Assembly: GCA_030386875.1 (NCBI GenBank)
Contig: CM059564.1
Coordinates: forward strand, 40,816,075-40,880,074
DNA length: 64,000 bases
Source: Morinoia aosen
Taxonomy: Eukaryota > Arthropoda > Malacostraca > Amphipoda > Talitridae
Direction of reading: 5' to 3'
Shown: positions 46,309 through 57,906 of the stretch, one piece after another
How the letters are laid out: each line of letters starts with the position of its first letter
Numbering within the stretch: the first letter of the stretch is position 1
Position numbers and translations under genes: made by a program
Notes under the pieces: model-generated
What the model was told of the DNA's origin: nothing
What the model saw: only the letters and a program-made list of their open reading frames with translations
Databases searched by the model: none

Positions 46309-47222
46309 CGGTCGTCTTTTATACTTCAATAACATTACGGTTCAAACTCCAAGGAGAGGTCACTTCTATCGGTCGTCTTTTGTGCTTCAATAACATTACG
46401 GTTCAAACTCCAAGGAGAGGTCACTTCTATCGGTCGTCTTTTATGCTTCAATAACATTACGGTTCAAACTCCAAGGAGAGGTCACTTCTATTGGTCGTCT
46501 TTTATGCTTCAATAACATTACGGTTCAAACTCCAAGGAGAGGTCACTTCTATCGGTCGTCTTTTATGCTTCAATAACATTACGGTTCAAACTCCAAGGAG
46601 AGGTCACTTCTATCGGTCGTCTTTTATGCTTCAATAACATTACGGTTAAAATTCCAAGGAGAGGTCACTTCTATCGGTCGTCTTTTATGCTTCAATAACA
46701 TTACGGTTCAAACTCCAAGGAGAGGTCACTTCTATTGGTCGTCTTTTATGCTTCAATAACATTACGGTTCAAACTCCAAGGAGAGGTCACTTCCGTCGGT
46801 TGTCTTTTATGCTTCAGTAACATTACGGTTCAAATTCCAAGGAGAGGTCACTTCTATCGGTCGTCTTTTATGCTTCAATAATATTACAGTTCAAACTCCA
46901 AGGAGAGGTCACTTCTATCGGTCGTCTTTTATGCTTCAATAACATTACGGTTCAAACTCCAAGGAGAGGTCACTTCTATTGGTCGTCTTTTATGCTTCAA
47001 TAACATTACGGTTCAAACTCCAAGGAGAGGTCACTTCCGTCGGTTGTCTTTTATGCTTCAGTAACATTACGGTTCAAATTCCAAGGAGAGGTCACTTCTA
47101 TCGGTCGTCTTTTATGCTTCAATAATATTACAGTTCAAACTCCAAGGAGAGGTCACTTCTATCGGTCGTCTTTTATGCTTCAATAACATTACGGTTAAAA
47201 TTCCAAGGAGAGGTCACTTCTG
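46309..47222. repeat. 61-bp tandem repeat, 15 units, with higher-order structure
   Basis: The unit runs CGGTCGTCTTTTATGCTTCA, ATAACATTACGGTTCAAAC, TCCAAGGAGAGGTCACTTCTAT. The variant CTTCCGTCGGTTG with CAGTAAC occurs at 46790 and again 244 bp (four units) later. Each occurrence is followed by an ATAATATTACAG unit. Confidence 0.95.
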
Positions 47223-49014
47223 AACGAGAGACCAAGAAAGTGATGAGTTACATCGCAATTTACTCGTTCTGGTCGTAAATATTTTGGATGCTTCAACATT
47301 TATAATGCACTTTATATACTCAAATATAACTTATAAGTGCGTTCACTCGTTGTGCTGTTTACACGAACTCTAAAATCAGCTAAAAGTATCTCACTAAACA
47401 AGCCGCATAACCTGAATAATAAATATGAGCAGCGGTTTCAAGTTTAGTTACAAACATGGATATTCTTTTTCGAAATAGCAATTTAAAAATATACACAACC
47501 CTTACATGATTCTTTATGAGACCATTTAACTCAACGAATGGCTGGTGGCATATGATTGTAAAATAAATTGTTGCTGCATGTAATAAACTGGATGAACCAA
47601 AACCCCTAAAGCAAAAGTAAAACCGCAAATATTGCGGCGCAACATTTCGTTCACAAAGAGTTGTGTAGCGTTGCCATTCGGCATACTTTATCTACCGGAG
47701 CAGACCACGGTTTCCGCTCGTATTGGCTAGAGTTGCAGTATCTCAACGCGACTACGAATTCAAAAAATAAGCAAACAAATCCAGAACTGGTGACACGCGC
47801 TCAAGAGGCCGTTACTTCGAAACGCAATTTCGCGGCAAAGAGTGATAAATAGAAAATGCATGATCTAAAGTCCGGAATTAAATTAACGCACTTTTGCAAC
47901 AAGTGCGGTTGATTCCGCGGTGTTAGGGTTTAAGGATACTGCAGAGAAGCGCCAACATTTACCCAGAGTAAACTGGCTTCCCTAGACACAACAAATTAAC
48001 TATCCTCGCCACTTGAATAGAATTTGTACGAGGTCAAGTTATGTTCCACCGGACTACGTCGGCAGAGGAGATTTGAGACTATCGAGCTAAATTTAACATT
48101 TTTTACCGTACAGTTACTTACGAGAAAGAACTACATCAATTGGTTGCAAGTTAAAGTTTTCAAACGTAATGGGTTTTGGTAATCTTCAGGGTGAACGCAA
48201 ATGAAACGTACGCATGTCTCTCCTAACTGAATAAATAGACAAGAAGAAGCCGATGTCAGAGACACAATACCATTGAAAATTCTTAAGGAGCACAATAACC
48301 ATGACGAGACATAAACAAAAAGACAGCGACTCAGAAGTTAGCAATATAAACGGGCAAATTTGTCCCACGCAACAAGCCCAGATTTTTCAACAATCATGAT
48401 ATAACTCATGCATGAAAACTAACTTTGTTTACGACGAAATAAGCGAGACATTTTTCTTAATTTCTTGAAAACATGTTCATTGTTGTGTTTCTACGCGGAG
48501 TGACATTCAAATCCTAATACTAACGTTCAAAACTCAATTTTAATATTCCTAGCTAAGAAATAAAATTTACAAGCAAAATTCAAAGGCAAAAACATTCTCT
48601 ACGAACTGGGCATCCGCAAGATACAGCAGGGGCGCGGCAAGGAAACAAGACAGAGACAGCGACGCGCAGGTCACACACCAACAAAAGGGAGGGGAATGTT
48701 TATGATATGGTGGGACGACCGTAGACAAAGAAGTAAAGACATTCATCGGCTCGGCGACAAACACACGAGATTAAAATAACTGGGATGACGCCCATGCGCA
48801 CGTTTTCATGATGACTCGGTACTCACGAAGAAGAAAAGGAAGCACGAAAGTCAACGGACTCGGTATAACCACATCAGTAATTTATCAATACGAGTAGCAT
48901 GCACTTATTCATCGCAACTCAATCTCTGTTGGGTCGTTCGTTTTACTCGGTTACTTTCTTGAGGAAAGCACGAACCATTACTGGTATCATTCCCTCTTCT
49001 CGCCTGCTGAGTTA
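47223..49014. other. unique sequence, no gene seen
   Basis: AT-rich DNA with no tandem array or recognised element. Confidence 0.5.
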
Positions 49015-49110
49015 GAAAATAAGATAAGATAAGTTAGTTTAAGTCTCCCAATCCGCAAGAAATGCATTCCAAAGAGAAGGAGGGTAAGTATCATAAACTA
49101 TGGATTCATG
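49015..49110 (-). mobile_element. retroposon family A, 3'-end fragment
   Basis: A tail of AAGATAAGATAAG is followed by TTAGTTTAAGTCTCCCAATCC and a decayed GGAGGGTAAG segment. No 5' part is present. Confidence 0.55.
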
Positions 49111-49299
49111 TATGCCTACGATAAAATTTAAGCAGAAATGGGAGCTAAAACCAAAGATAAAGAAAAACGTTTAAATATTCGCGAACAACTCAAGAAGCTT
49201 GATTACGACCAGCTTCGACAATAGACATATGCGGCCATACACTCAGCATCTTTACTCTTGCTCAAATTGACTAACTTTAGTACTTTTTTGAAAATAATA

Positions 49300-49684
49300 A
49301 GATTGTAATCGATGTCAGCTGAAGCCTCCCTAACCACAACAAAGGCGTTGCACTAAGAGGAAGAAAAAAGGCACCGTTTAGTATGGAATGAAGGGAACGC
49401 GGAATCTGTGCACAAAGTAAAGTAAATAATTTTGTAAAAGAAAAGTGCAGTAAGTGAGAAGCAGAAAGTTGAGAAAGAAGTTCATGAAAGAAGATAAAAG
49501 TTGAAAAGGAAAGTAGTACGTGCTGATGAACAGAACAGCAGTTAACGGAAAAATGGTCCTTAACAGAACAAAAAAAATTATTTCAACAAAAAGAAGGCCT
49601 GCTCAACCCTCAGCTCGGGACTCAACATTTTCACTCTGAGCGTGCTAATTCCCATAGGTACAATAGTTGGTTCCCTCTGAGGAG
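49300..49684 (-). mobile_element. retroposon family A, diverged near-full-length copy
   Basis: All family blocks are present, from GAAGCCTCCCTAACCACAAC to a decayed 5' domain (CCCTCTGAGGAG). It has an internal insertion near 49420-49465. No clear target-site duplication was seen. Confidence 0.7.
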
Positions 49685-51343
49685 TCCATTTTCGATGTAT
49701 CAGGATCAGAAAAATCCACAAATTGCCATCAGACATTGAACAGCATTTCACCAAGTCACAATAGAAGGGTGATTGAAATTTAATATCCCTAACGGAGAGC
49801 AATGATGCAACAGATTATTTACTAATTAAGTTTCCAAGGCTAAATTCTAAGGATATTTAATAATGCGTTTTTATTGAACGCTTCACGGTGACGCGGACAT
49901 AAAAGCCGTAATATACGAATAACTATCAGTAACAAGTTGAATGAAGAGTGAAAGCAGAGGTTGAAGATGAACTACGGCTTAGTTGAGCACAAGTTTCAGC
50001 ATCAGAGTCGGAATAATTTATAGAAACGAGCGAGAACTTTGGCAAATTTCTATGAGGGAAACACGCGAGACAAAAAAAAAACAATTGACGAAACGATTAA
50101 AATTTGGAGCAAATGAGAAAGTGTCAGCACGGTAATAACAAAACAGAATAAAAAACAAAGGGAACGAGGGTCGTCGTGGCTTGAATGTGGAAGTAAAATA
50201 ACGGCGAATCTTTCACTGCGCTACGCTGGTTAGAAAACTTGGAGCGGCGGGTCAGCGGAGTGCCCAAGAAAAACGCAATGCATTGGGAGTATTTTAGAGA
50301 AGAAGCAAGCTACACGTAGAGCACAAGACGCGATGATAGGCGAAGCGAGCGACAAAGAGCGGCTTGTGGGGCAATGACAGTGACAAAGCGGGCCCGCGTC
50401 TCGACAGCAGATAGCGCCACACTCGACGCTCGACTAATGACACACAGTCTCCAACAACACTTAACTCTCACGCCAGCACAGGCCCAACCAAAAATAACGC
50501 TTTAATTATACAACAACTGCAGCTATTGCTGCTCTAGGGCACCGGCTGAAAGCCGCTCAAATAATGCATTGGTTACTCGCCGTGTTGACTCCGGTTACAC
50601 CAGCTTCTGTGCACGCACGTCGTTGCAAAAACTCTGTGCTAGTTTTCTTGCGTGTTTGGCAAAATTAATGCTGATGCAGGATGATTACCGGAACTGCGTG
50701 AAACGACAGGATGATGGTTTTGAAAGATATGCAGAACGAAAGGAATTTTCGTCGTGTTTCAAGCGAGGACGTCTTTAAGTGCTTTCGATTCAACTCAAAT
50801 CTTAGCATGACCATTAGAGGTTAAACAGTTCGCTGTTTCGGCCTTCAAAATATACAACTTAAGAAACACTCAAAAAAATAAGAAGATAAAAACAAACGAG
50901 GTCGCCAGTGTTAGAACTCAACTTTACGATGTAAAGCTCGGTCTTCACCACCAACATTAGCTCATTTGATTAAACCTAACGTGGATTCCTGTACGAAGCG
51001 ATGCTGATTCCACTACAAACATCAACGGACATTTCTGAGAAACGCTACTAAACCTTTAAAGTATGAAGAAAATAAACGCTATAAGCACGCCCGGTCGGCA
51101 AATTAACAGTGATGCTACAGCTACCACGTACGCTTTAGCTTAAGATACATATTAGTTTGAAAACTCGTCAGCGTCAACACCCCAAGAAGGCGAAAGGAGA
51201 GCAGACCAATGTAAGGAGACAGGACCGAGTGTAAGGAGAGGAGGCCAAATGTATAAGACTCTTGCATTCTTTCTTAAAAGAGATAAATGACAAGGGACAA
51301 GAAAAGGCCGACTTCTAGACCTCCCCTCTTCTAGAAAAGGGAA
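49685..51343. other. unique sequence with a GC-richer part at 50160-50470
   Basis: The GC-richer part has no coding match. The rest is AT-rich. Confidence 0.4.
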
Positions 51344-51886
51344 TTAACCCTTTGGGTACTGACGGTTACTCTAGTGCCGAGCTGGCTAGTGCTTCCAGTT
51401 TAAGGCATCTAACACAATTTTCAAGTAATTTAGCTATTGAGGGAATATATGAAGTAAATTACAAAATAAGGGAAATTAAAACCATTCATGAAACTATTTC
51501 TTAGATATTCCAGAAGCCTGTTCACGTAAATTGCCATAGATTACCTCAAGTCCACACCGCAGGGTCCGTGCAACATATTCGATGACCTTTCTATTAAACA
51601 TTGAGCAAGTTTTTTCTGACCTTCGTTAGTTTCCTGATAAGTTAGGGCCAAAGTTGAAAATTATTTCTTCGAAAATTGAGAAACTTTTTTTTTAGCATCG
51701 AAAATTTCCCTTGCAAGCATACGAGTATTCGATGTTGAATTTTTCAATCACAATAAAGAAGAAGGCGCTTGCTTTATCGAAAAATTCCCACACTAGAGCA
51801 ATTTTATTAAAGTTTCAGGGTACTGACAGGTTTTGCCCTGGAAATTTTTACACAAACCATTTGAATTTTCGTACTCAAAGGGTTAA
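51344..51886. mobile_element. TTAA miniature element with piggyBac-like inverted repeats, 543 bp
   Basis: The ends are TTAACCCTTTGGGTAC on the left and TTAACCCTTTGAGTAC on the right (minus strand), each including the TTAA. A secondary pair, GGTACTGACGG at 51356 and GGGTACTGACAGG at 51819, is a direct repeat. No transposase is present. Confidence 0.82.
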
Positions 51887-52224
51887 AATAACCCATGTTC
51901 CTGTGTTCTTTTGGATAAATCTGACCCCTATAGAGAAACGCTGCGAGAGATTTCTTTAAAAACGCAGTCGTGAGAGCAACTACCAGAGTGCAACGCCAGC
52001 AGAAGCGGTAATATCGTTACCTTGACGCTCCAGCCAACTACAACTGTCAGTTTAAGGGAGAAGACTCAAGGAGCTGACGAAGCTGAGGGAGAAGAAGGCA
52101 TGGTTATCATGGGCAATGCCGTAATCGCAAGGCTTATCGCGCGAGAAAGGCAATCAGGCTTATCGCAGTCCCTCCTCTCCCTCGCTTCTTGCAGGTCCAC
52201 ACTCTCTTGTGTTTGGGTAAAAAG

Positions 52225-54653
52225 TCCGTGCTTTCGGGAAAAATTCATTGCTCTGGGAAAAATATTTGCTTTGGAAGAAAGTCATTGCTTTGGAAGAAAG
52301 TCATTGCTTTGGAAGAAAGTCATTGCTTTGGAAGAAAGTCATTGCTTTGGAAGAAAGTCATTGCTTTGGAAGAAAGTCATTGCTTTGGAAGAAAGTCATT
52401 GCTTTGGAAGAAAGTCATTGCTTTGGAAGAAAGTCATTGCTTTGGAAGAAAGTCATTGCTTTGGAAGAAAGTCATTGCTTTGGAAGAAAGTCATTGCTTT
52501 GGAAGAAAGTCATTGCTTTGGAAGAAAGTCATTGCTTTGGAAGAAAGTCATTGCTTTGGAAGAAAGTCATTGCTTTGGAAGAAAGTCATTGCTTTGGAAG
52601 AAAGTCATTGCTTTGAAAGAAAGTCATTGCTTTGAAAGAAAGTCATTGCTTTGAAAGAAAGTCATTGCTTTGAAAGAAAGTCATTGCTTTGAAAGAAAGT
52701 CATTGCTTTGAAAGAAAGTCATTGCTTTGAAAGAATGTCATTGCTTTGAAAGAATGTCATTGCTTTGAAAGAAAGTCATTGCTTTGAAAGAAAGTCATTG
52801 CTTTGAAAGAAAGTCATTGCTTTGAAAGAAAGTCATTGCTTTGAAAGAAAGTCATTGCTTTGAAAGAAAGTCATTGCTTTGAAAGAAAGTCATTGCTTTG
52901 AAAGAAAGTCATTGCTTTGAAAGAAAGTCATTGCTTTGGAAGAAAGTCATTGCTTTGGAAGAAAGTCATTGCTTTGGAAGAAAGTCATTGCTTTGGAAGA
53001 AAGTCATTGCTTTGGAAGAAAGTCATTGCTTTGGAAGAAAGTCATTGCTTTGGAAGAAAGTCATTGCTTTGGAAGAAAGTCATTGCTTTGGAAGAAAGTC
53101 ATTGCTTTGGAAGAAAGTCATTGCTTTGGAAGAAAGTCATTGCTTTGGAAGAATGTCATTGCTTTGGAAGAAAGTCATTGCTTTGAAAGAAAGTCATTGC
53201 TTTGAAAGAAAGTCATTGCTTTGAAAGAAAGTCATTGCTTTGAAAGAAAGTCATTGCTTTGAAAGAAAGTCATTGCTTAGAAAGAAAGTCATTACTTTGA
53301 AAGAAAGTCATTGCTTTGAAAGGAAGTCATTGCTTTGAAAGGAAGTCATTGCTTTGAAAGAAAGTCATTGCTTTGGAAGAAAGTCATTGCTTTGAAAGAA
53401 AGTCATTGCTTTGAAAGAAAGTCATTGCTTTGAAAGAAAGTCATTGCTTTGAAAGATGGTCATTGCTTTGGAAGAAAGTCATTGCTTTGGAAGAAAGTCA
53501 TTGCTTTGGAAGAAAGTCATTGCTTTGGAAGAAAGTCATTGCTTTGGAAGAAAGTCATTGCTTTGGAAGAAAGTCATTGCTTTGGAAGAAAGTCATTGCT
53601 TTGGAAGAAAGTCATTGCTTTGGAAGAAAGTCATTGCTTTGGAAGAAAGTCATTGCTTTGGAAGAAAGTCATTGCTTTGGAAGGAAGTCATTGCTTTGGA
53701 AGAAAGTCATTGCTTTGGAAGAAAGTCATTGCTTTGGAAGAAAGTCATTGCTTTGGAAGAAAGTCATTGCTTTGGAAGAAAGTCATTGCTTTGAAAAAAA
53801 GTCATTGCTTTGAAAAAAAGTCATCGCTTTGGAAGGAAGTCATTGCTTTGAAAAAAAGTCATCGCTTTGAAAAAAAGTCATCGCTTTGAAAAAAAGTCAT
53901 CGCTTTGGAAGGAAGTCATTGCTTTGGAAGGAAGTCATTGCTTTGGAAGGAAGTCATTGCTTTGGAAGGAAGTCATTGCTTTGGAAGAAAGTCATTGCTT
54001 TGAAAAAAAGTCATTGCTTTGGAAGAAAGTCATTGCTTTGAAAAAGTCATCGCTTTGAAAAAAAGTCATCGCTTTGGAAGGAAGTCATTGCTTTGGAAGG
54101 AAGTCATCGCTTTGAAAAAAAGTCATCGCTTTGGAAGGAAGTCATTGCTTTGGAAGGAAGTCATTGCTTTGGAAGAAAGTCATTGCTTTGAAAAAAAGTC
54201 ATCGCTTTGGAAGGAAGTCATTGCTTTGAAAAAAAGTCATCGCTTTGAAAAAAAGTCATCGCTTTGGAAGAAAGTCATTGCTTTGGAAGAAAGTCATTGC
54301 TTTGGAAGAAAGTCATTGCTTTGGAAGAAAGTCATTGCTTTGGAAGAAAGTCATTGCTTTGGAAGAAAGTCATTGCTTTGGAAGAAAGTCATTGCTTTGG
54401 AAGAAAGTCATTGCTTTGGAAGAAAGTCATTGCTTTGGAAGAAAGTCATTGCTTTGGAAGAAAGTCATTGCTTTGGAAGAAAGTCATTGCTTTGGAAGAA
54501 AGTCATTGCTTTGGAAGAAAGTCATTGCTTTGGAAGAAAGTCATTGCTTTGGAAGAAAGTCATTGCTTTGGAAGAAAGTCATTGCTTTGGAAGAAAGTCA
54601 TTGCTTTGAAAAAAAGTCATCGCTTTGGAAGGAAGTCATTGCTTTAAAAAAAG
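52225..54653. repeat. 2.4-kb 19-bp minisatellite, about 126 units
   Basis: The unit is GAAAGTCATTGCTTTGGAA. The first clean unit is near 52268, with decayed units to its left. Blocks with GGAAGAAAG alternate with GAAAGAAAG blocks (switches near 52613, 52935, 53180 and 53459). At 53790-54260 there is a mixed zone of GAAAAAAAG and GGAAGGAAG with TCATCG. Because 19 is not a multiple of three, each frame reads the same 19-residue cycle (SHCFGRKSLLWKKVIALEE). The resulting 100-210-codon frames are artefacts. Confidence 0.97.
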
Positions 54654-55734
54654 TCTATGAAGAAGTCGCTGCCACTTCCTCCACAACGCATCGCTGCAAT
54701 TCATCAAGAAATTATACTTGATTGCGTGTCTAGAAATTGTAAGCAATCTTGGTTAACTGCTGTGATGCCACATGAGCAAATTATGGATGGAAAAATCGTC
54801 CCTTGGCATTCTGCTACGACAGAACATCCGACACGATTTATGGACTATAATTCCAAGAACCGTGAAAATCTTCAACGCATGGAAGGCGCAAAAATTGTCT
54901 TATTTTTCGAGGCCAATTATTAAAGTAAAAGACAACACACGAGTTGAAAAATAATTACGTGCTTTCAATACAGTTGATGAATAAAATAATACCGAATATT
55001 TACGAGCTTAATCACAAAGGTTTTGATATAGTTAATACTAAAACAGTGTTAGCACATCTATAAGCGAAGCAAAAAAATTGGAATATATTTACTCTACTAA
55101 AAAATAATACTCATGGAAACGTTAAAATACAACTCATGATAAGCTGTGGCGTAGCTATGACCAAGCACGAGTACAATAAGAATCACATATGCTTCGATTA
55201 ATGAACAACAGCCCTGGGTAAAACATTCAAGTATAACCTACCAATACTTCACGCGAACGAGTAGATACAACTTTTTATAACAGTTTCAAGAACACATACT
55301 CAGCTGAAAAGCAATAGTAAAAATGATACAAAGGTTACGAGCCCTCCGACAACAGAAGGCATATCGCGCCGACTCCACAGAAGTAAGCATATCCCATTTC
55401 ACCTGATTACTCAGCGCACATTTATTTAAACAATGCTAACAAACTCAAAGCTTACCAATCCTCCGCTAACAAACTCGCGTATTGAGTATCTCGATATTTT
55501 CCCGCACATCGGGTGAGTTGCCTTTGCATAATGAAAGCCCAAGAGAGGAAGACCATAAGCTCCTCGATTCAGACGCGGTCCCGCCAAAATTCGCAAGACG
55601 TGAACTTTCGTCTACCTTGCGTTGCCTGTAAAAACGCCTGGGTATCGAGAGCTTAAAGTCTAGTCACCCCCAGAAACAGTTAATGAATCTGGTAGGGGAA
55701 GACACTGCTTCCACAAGGTTTTTTCAAATGAAAT
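54654..55734. other. unique sequence after the minisatellite, no gene seen
   Basis: An 88-codon frame at 54657-54923 begins in the last minisatellite unit and is not recognised. Confidence 0.45.
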
Positions 55735-56074
55735 AAATGTACGAGGAGTTCGTGGGACTCGAACTCAGGACTACAGATCACCGCGCCAAATCGACTGCGC
55801 TATCGATCACCCAAAAGGTGATCGAAGCACAACGAAAGCAATGTTTGGCACAGTGAAAGCAGGCGCACTGTCCTGACAGATACATTTTATTCCCATATGT
55901 ATCGAGAGCTCAAAGTCTAGTCACCCCCAGAAACAAACGCCTGCTTTCACTGTGCCAAACATTGCTTTCGTTGTGCTTCGATCACATTTTGGGTGATCGA
56001 TAGCGCAGTCGATAGCGTGTTGGCGCGGTGATCTCTAGTCCTGAGTTCGAGTCTCACGAACTCCTCGTACATTT
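55735..56074. repeat. fold-back: two inverted tRNA-like SINE units
   Basis: The arms are 55735-55865 and 55938-56074 and are close to perfect reverse complements, separated by a 72-bp spacer. The right arm (55991-56070) reads like a tRNA-derived head: TAGCGCAGTCGATAG resembles an A box and GAGTTCGAGTCTC a B box. A segment next to the spacer (TATCGAGAGCTCAAAGTC, 55910) is also directly repeated at 55643. It may be two SINE copies in opposite orientation or a fold-back element. Confidence 0.75.
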
Positions 56075-56595
56075 AAACACCTGGGTATGCAATGCAAAAA
56101 ATCTACGTCCAAACGGCTTAGACAAACACATCACATGATGAAGAAAAATAACCAACCCTTAGAGGTAATATTCTACAAGAAGCCTCCAACAGTGAATAAA
56201 AAACAATAAAAATGACGCTGGATCACACTAGTTCGATTACTTCAGCGTGTATTCTCGTAAAATCAGCGGTAAGACACTCCATTTTTGAGGTTTGAACCTG
56301 ACAACTCAGATTGTCGAAACATTAATACTTCTGAGAAACTTCGAAAACGAAGCTGCACGAATACTTAGATTTTTTTCAGCATTGATAGGCGTGAAGTGGA
56401 AGTTTTGTGAAGCAATACTGGACAGGACGAGTCAGAGAGGGGTAAGCAACCCCTTCAAGGCGAACCGGTGGCTGGCAGGCAACAGCCTCCCCCTGCACAC
56501 CTCGCGCTTCACTCTCCGAGCACATCACTGCATCTTTGCTTGCTTGCCTTTAATGAGAGAGGGCGGGCAAGCACCGTCACTGCCTGTCTCTGCAT

Positions 56596-57087
56596 TACAC
56601 CAGCAAATAACCAATTTATTTTTCTGAACATACATAAGCAAACAAATAAACAATTTGTTTTTCTGAGCATACACCAGCAAATAAACCATTTATTTCTGAG
56701 CATACACAAGCAAATAGCTAATTTATTTCTGAGCATACACAAGCAAATAGCTAATTTATTTCTGAGCATACAGAAGCAAATAGCTAATTTATTTCTGAGC
56801 ATACACAAGCAAATAGCTAATTTATTTCTAAGCATACACAAGCAAATAGCTAATTTATTTCTGAGCATACACAAGCAAATAGCTAATTTATTTCTGAGCA
56901 TACACAAGCAAATAGCTAATTTATTTCTGAGCATACACAAGCAAATAGCTAATTTATTTCTGAGCATACACAAGCAAATAGCTAATTTATTTCTGAGCAT
57001 ACACAAGCAAATAGCTAATTTATTTCCGAGCATACACAAGCAAATAAATAATTTATTTTTCAGAGCATACACCAGCAAATAAATTTA
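56596..57087. repeat. 33-bp tandem repeat, about 14 units
   Basis: The unit is GAGCATACACAAGCAAATAG plus CTAATTTATTTCT. The central units are nearly identical and those at both edges carry insertions. 33 bp keeps all frames open, so the 189- and 204-codon frames are spurious. Confidence 0.95.
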
Positions 57088-57579
57088 TCTTTCAGGGCAC
57101 GTTGCACAGCACATCGCCACGTTGGGCGCTGCAGGACAAAAGCTCCGAACCGCAGTGAAAAACTAGCTCCGTGCTAAAGAGTTACTGAGGCAAAACAAGT
57201 GCATGTGTGCAACAATGCACTCAAATTAAAGAAAAACTATGTAACGCAACTCCTTAATTTCTAGTGATAAAGCGTCATATATTAGATAAAGCAAGAGACT
57301 GCAAAGGATAGAGCATGGGTAGCAGATAAGATCCGAGTCCACTTATAGTAACTACGACCGCCTGGAGTTGGGCAAAAACTTGAGGACCTGAAATATCCTC
57401 GACTAAGCAACATACATTGTTGTCTGCGACATTAACCAGATGCCAGCAGTTATGATAAGCAGCTACGCTGTGGTAGGAGCCATAGCACAACAGAGACGAG
57501 CAGGCCAGTTTTGGAAACTAGGAACGCGAATACAGTGTAGGTAGGTCAGACATGGCGTGATTATAAGCGTGACGAATAA

Positions 57580-57906
57580 TTGTTTATGGAATATACTCAC
57601 TGTGTAGTACATGATGGTTTGTGGAATATACCCACTGTGTAGTACATGATGGTTTGTGGAATATACCCACTGTGTAGTACATGATGGTTTGTGGAATATA
57701 CCCACTGTGTAGTACAAGATGATTTGTGGAATATACCTACTGTAGTACATGATGGTTTGTGGCATATACCCACTGTGTAGTACATGATGGTTTGTGGAAT
57801 ATACCCACTGTGTAGTACATGATGTTTCATGGAATATACCCACTGTGTAGTACATGATGGTCTATGGAGTATACCCACTGTGTGGTACATGATGATTTAT
57901 GAATAC
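57580..57906. repeat. 35-bp tandem repeat, about 9 units
   Basis: The unit is ATGATGGTTTGTGGAATA plus TACCCACTGTGTAGTAC. One unit near 57735 is short by three bases (CTACTGTAGTAC). Confidence 0.93.

Noticed and set aside
46309..47222. CRISPR-like regular repeats
   Set aside because: The 61-bp units abut directly with no unique spacers, and the context is animal nuclear DNA.
52022..54721. Long open frames of 89-210 codons repeating SHCFGRKSLLWKKVIALEE
   Set aside because: They are produced by the 19-bp minisatellite, which lacks stop codons in every plus-strand frame. The same peptide cycle appears in all three frames.
55991..56070. Functional tRNA gene
   Set aside because: A- and B-box-like motifs are present, but I could not form a convincing acceptor stem and the sequence is part of an inverted repeat. 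SINE-type origin is more likely.
56468..57082. 204- and 189-codon frames with LSIHKQIANLF or MLRNKLAICLC repeats
   Set aside because: They are an artefact of the 33-bp tandem array.
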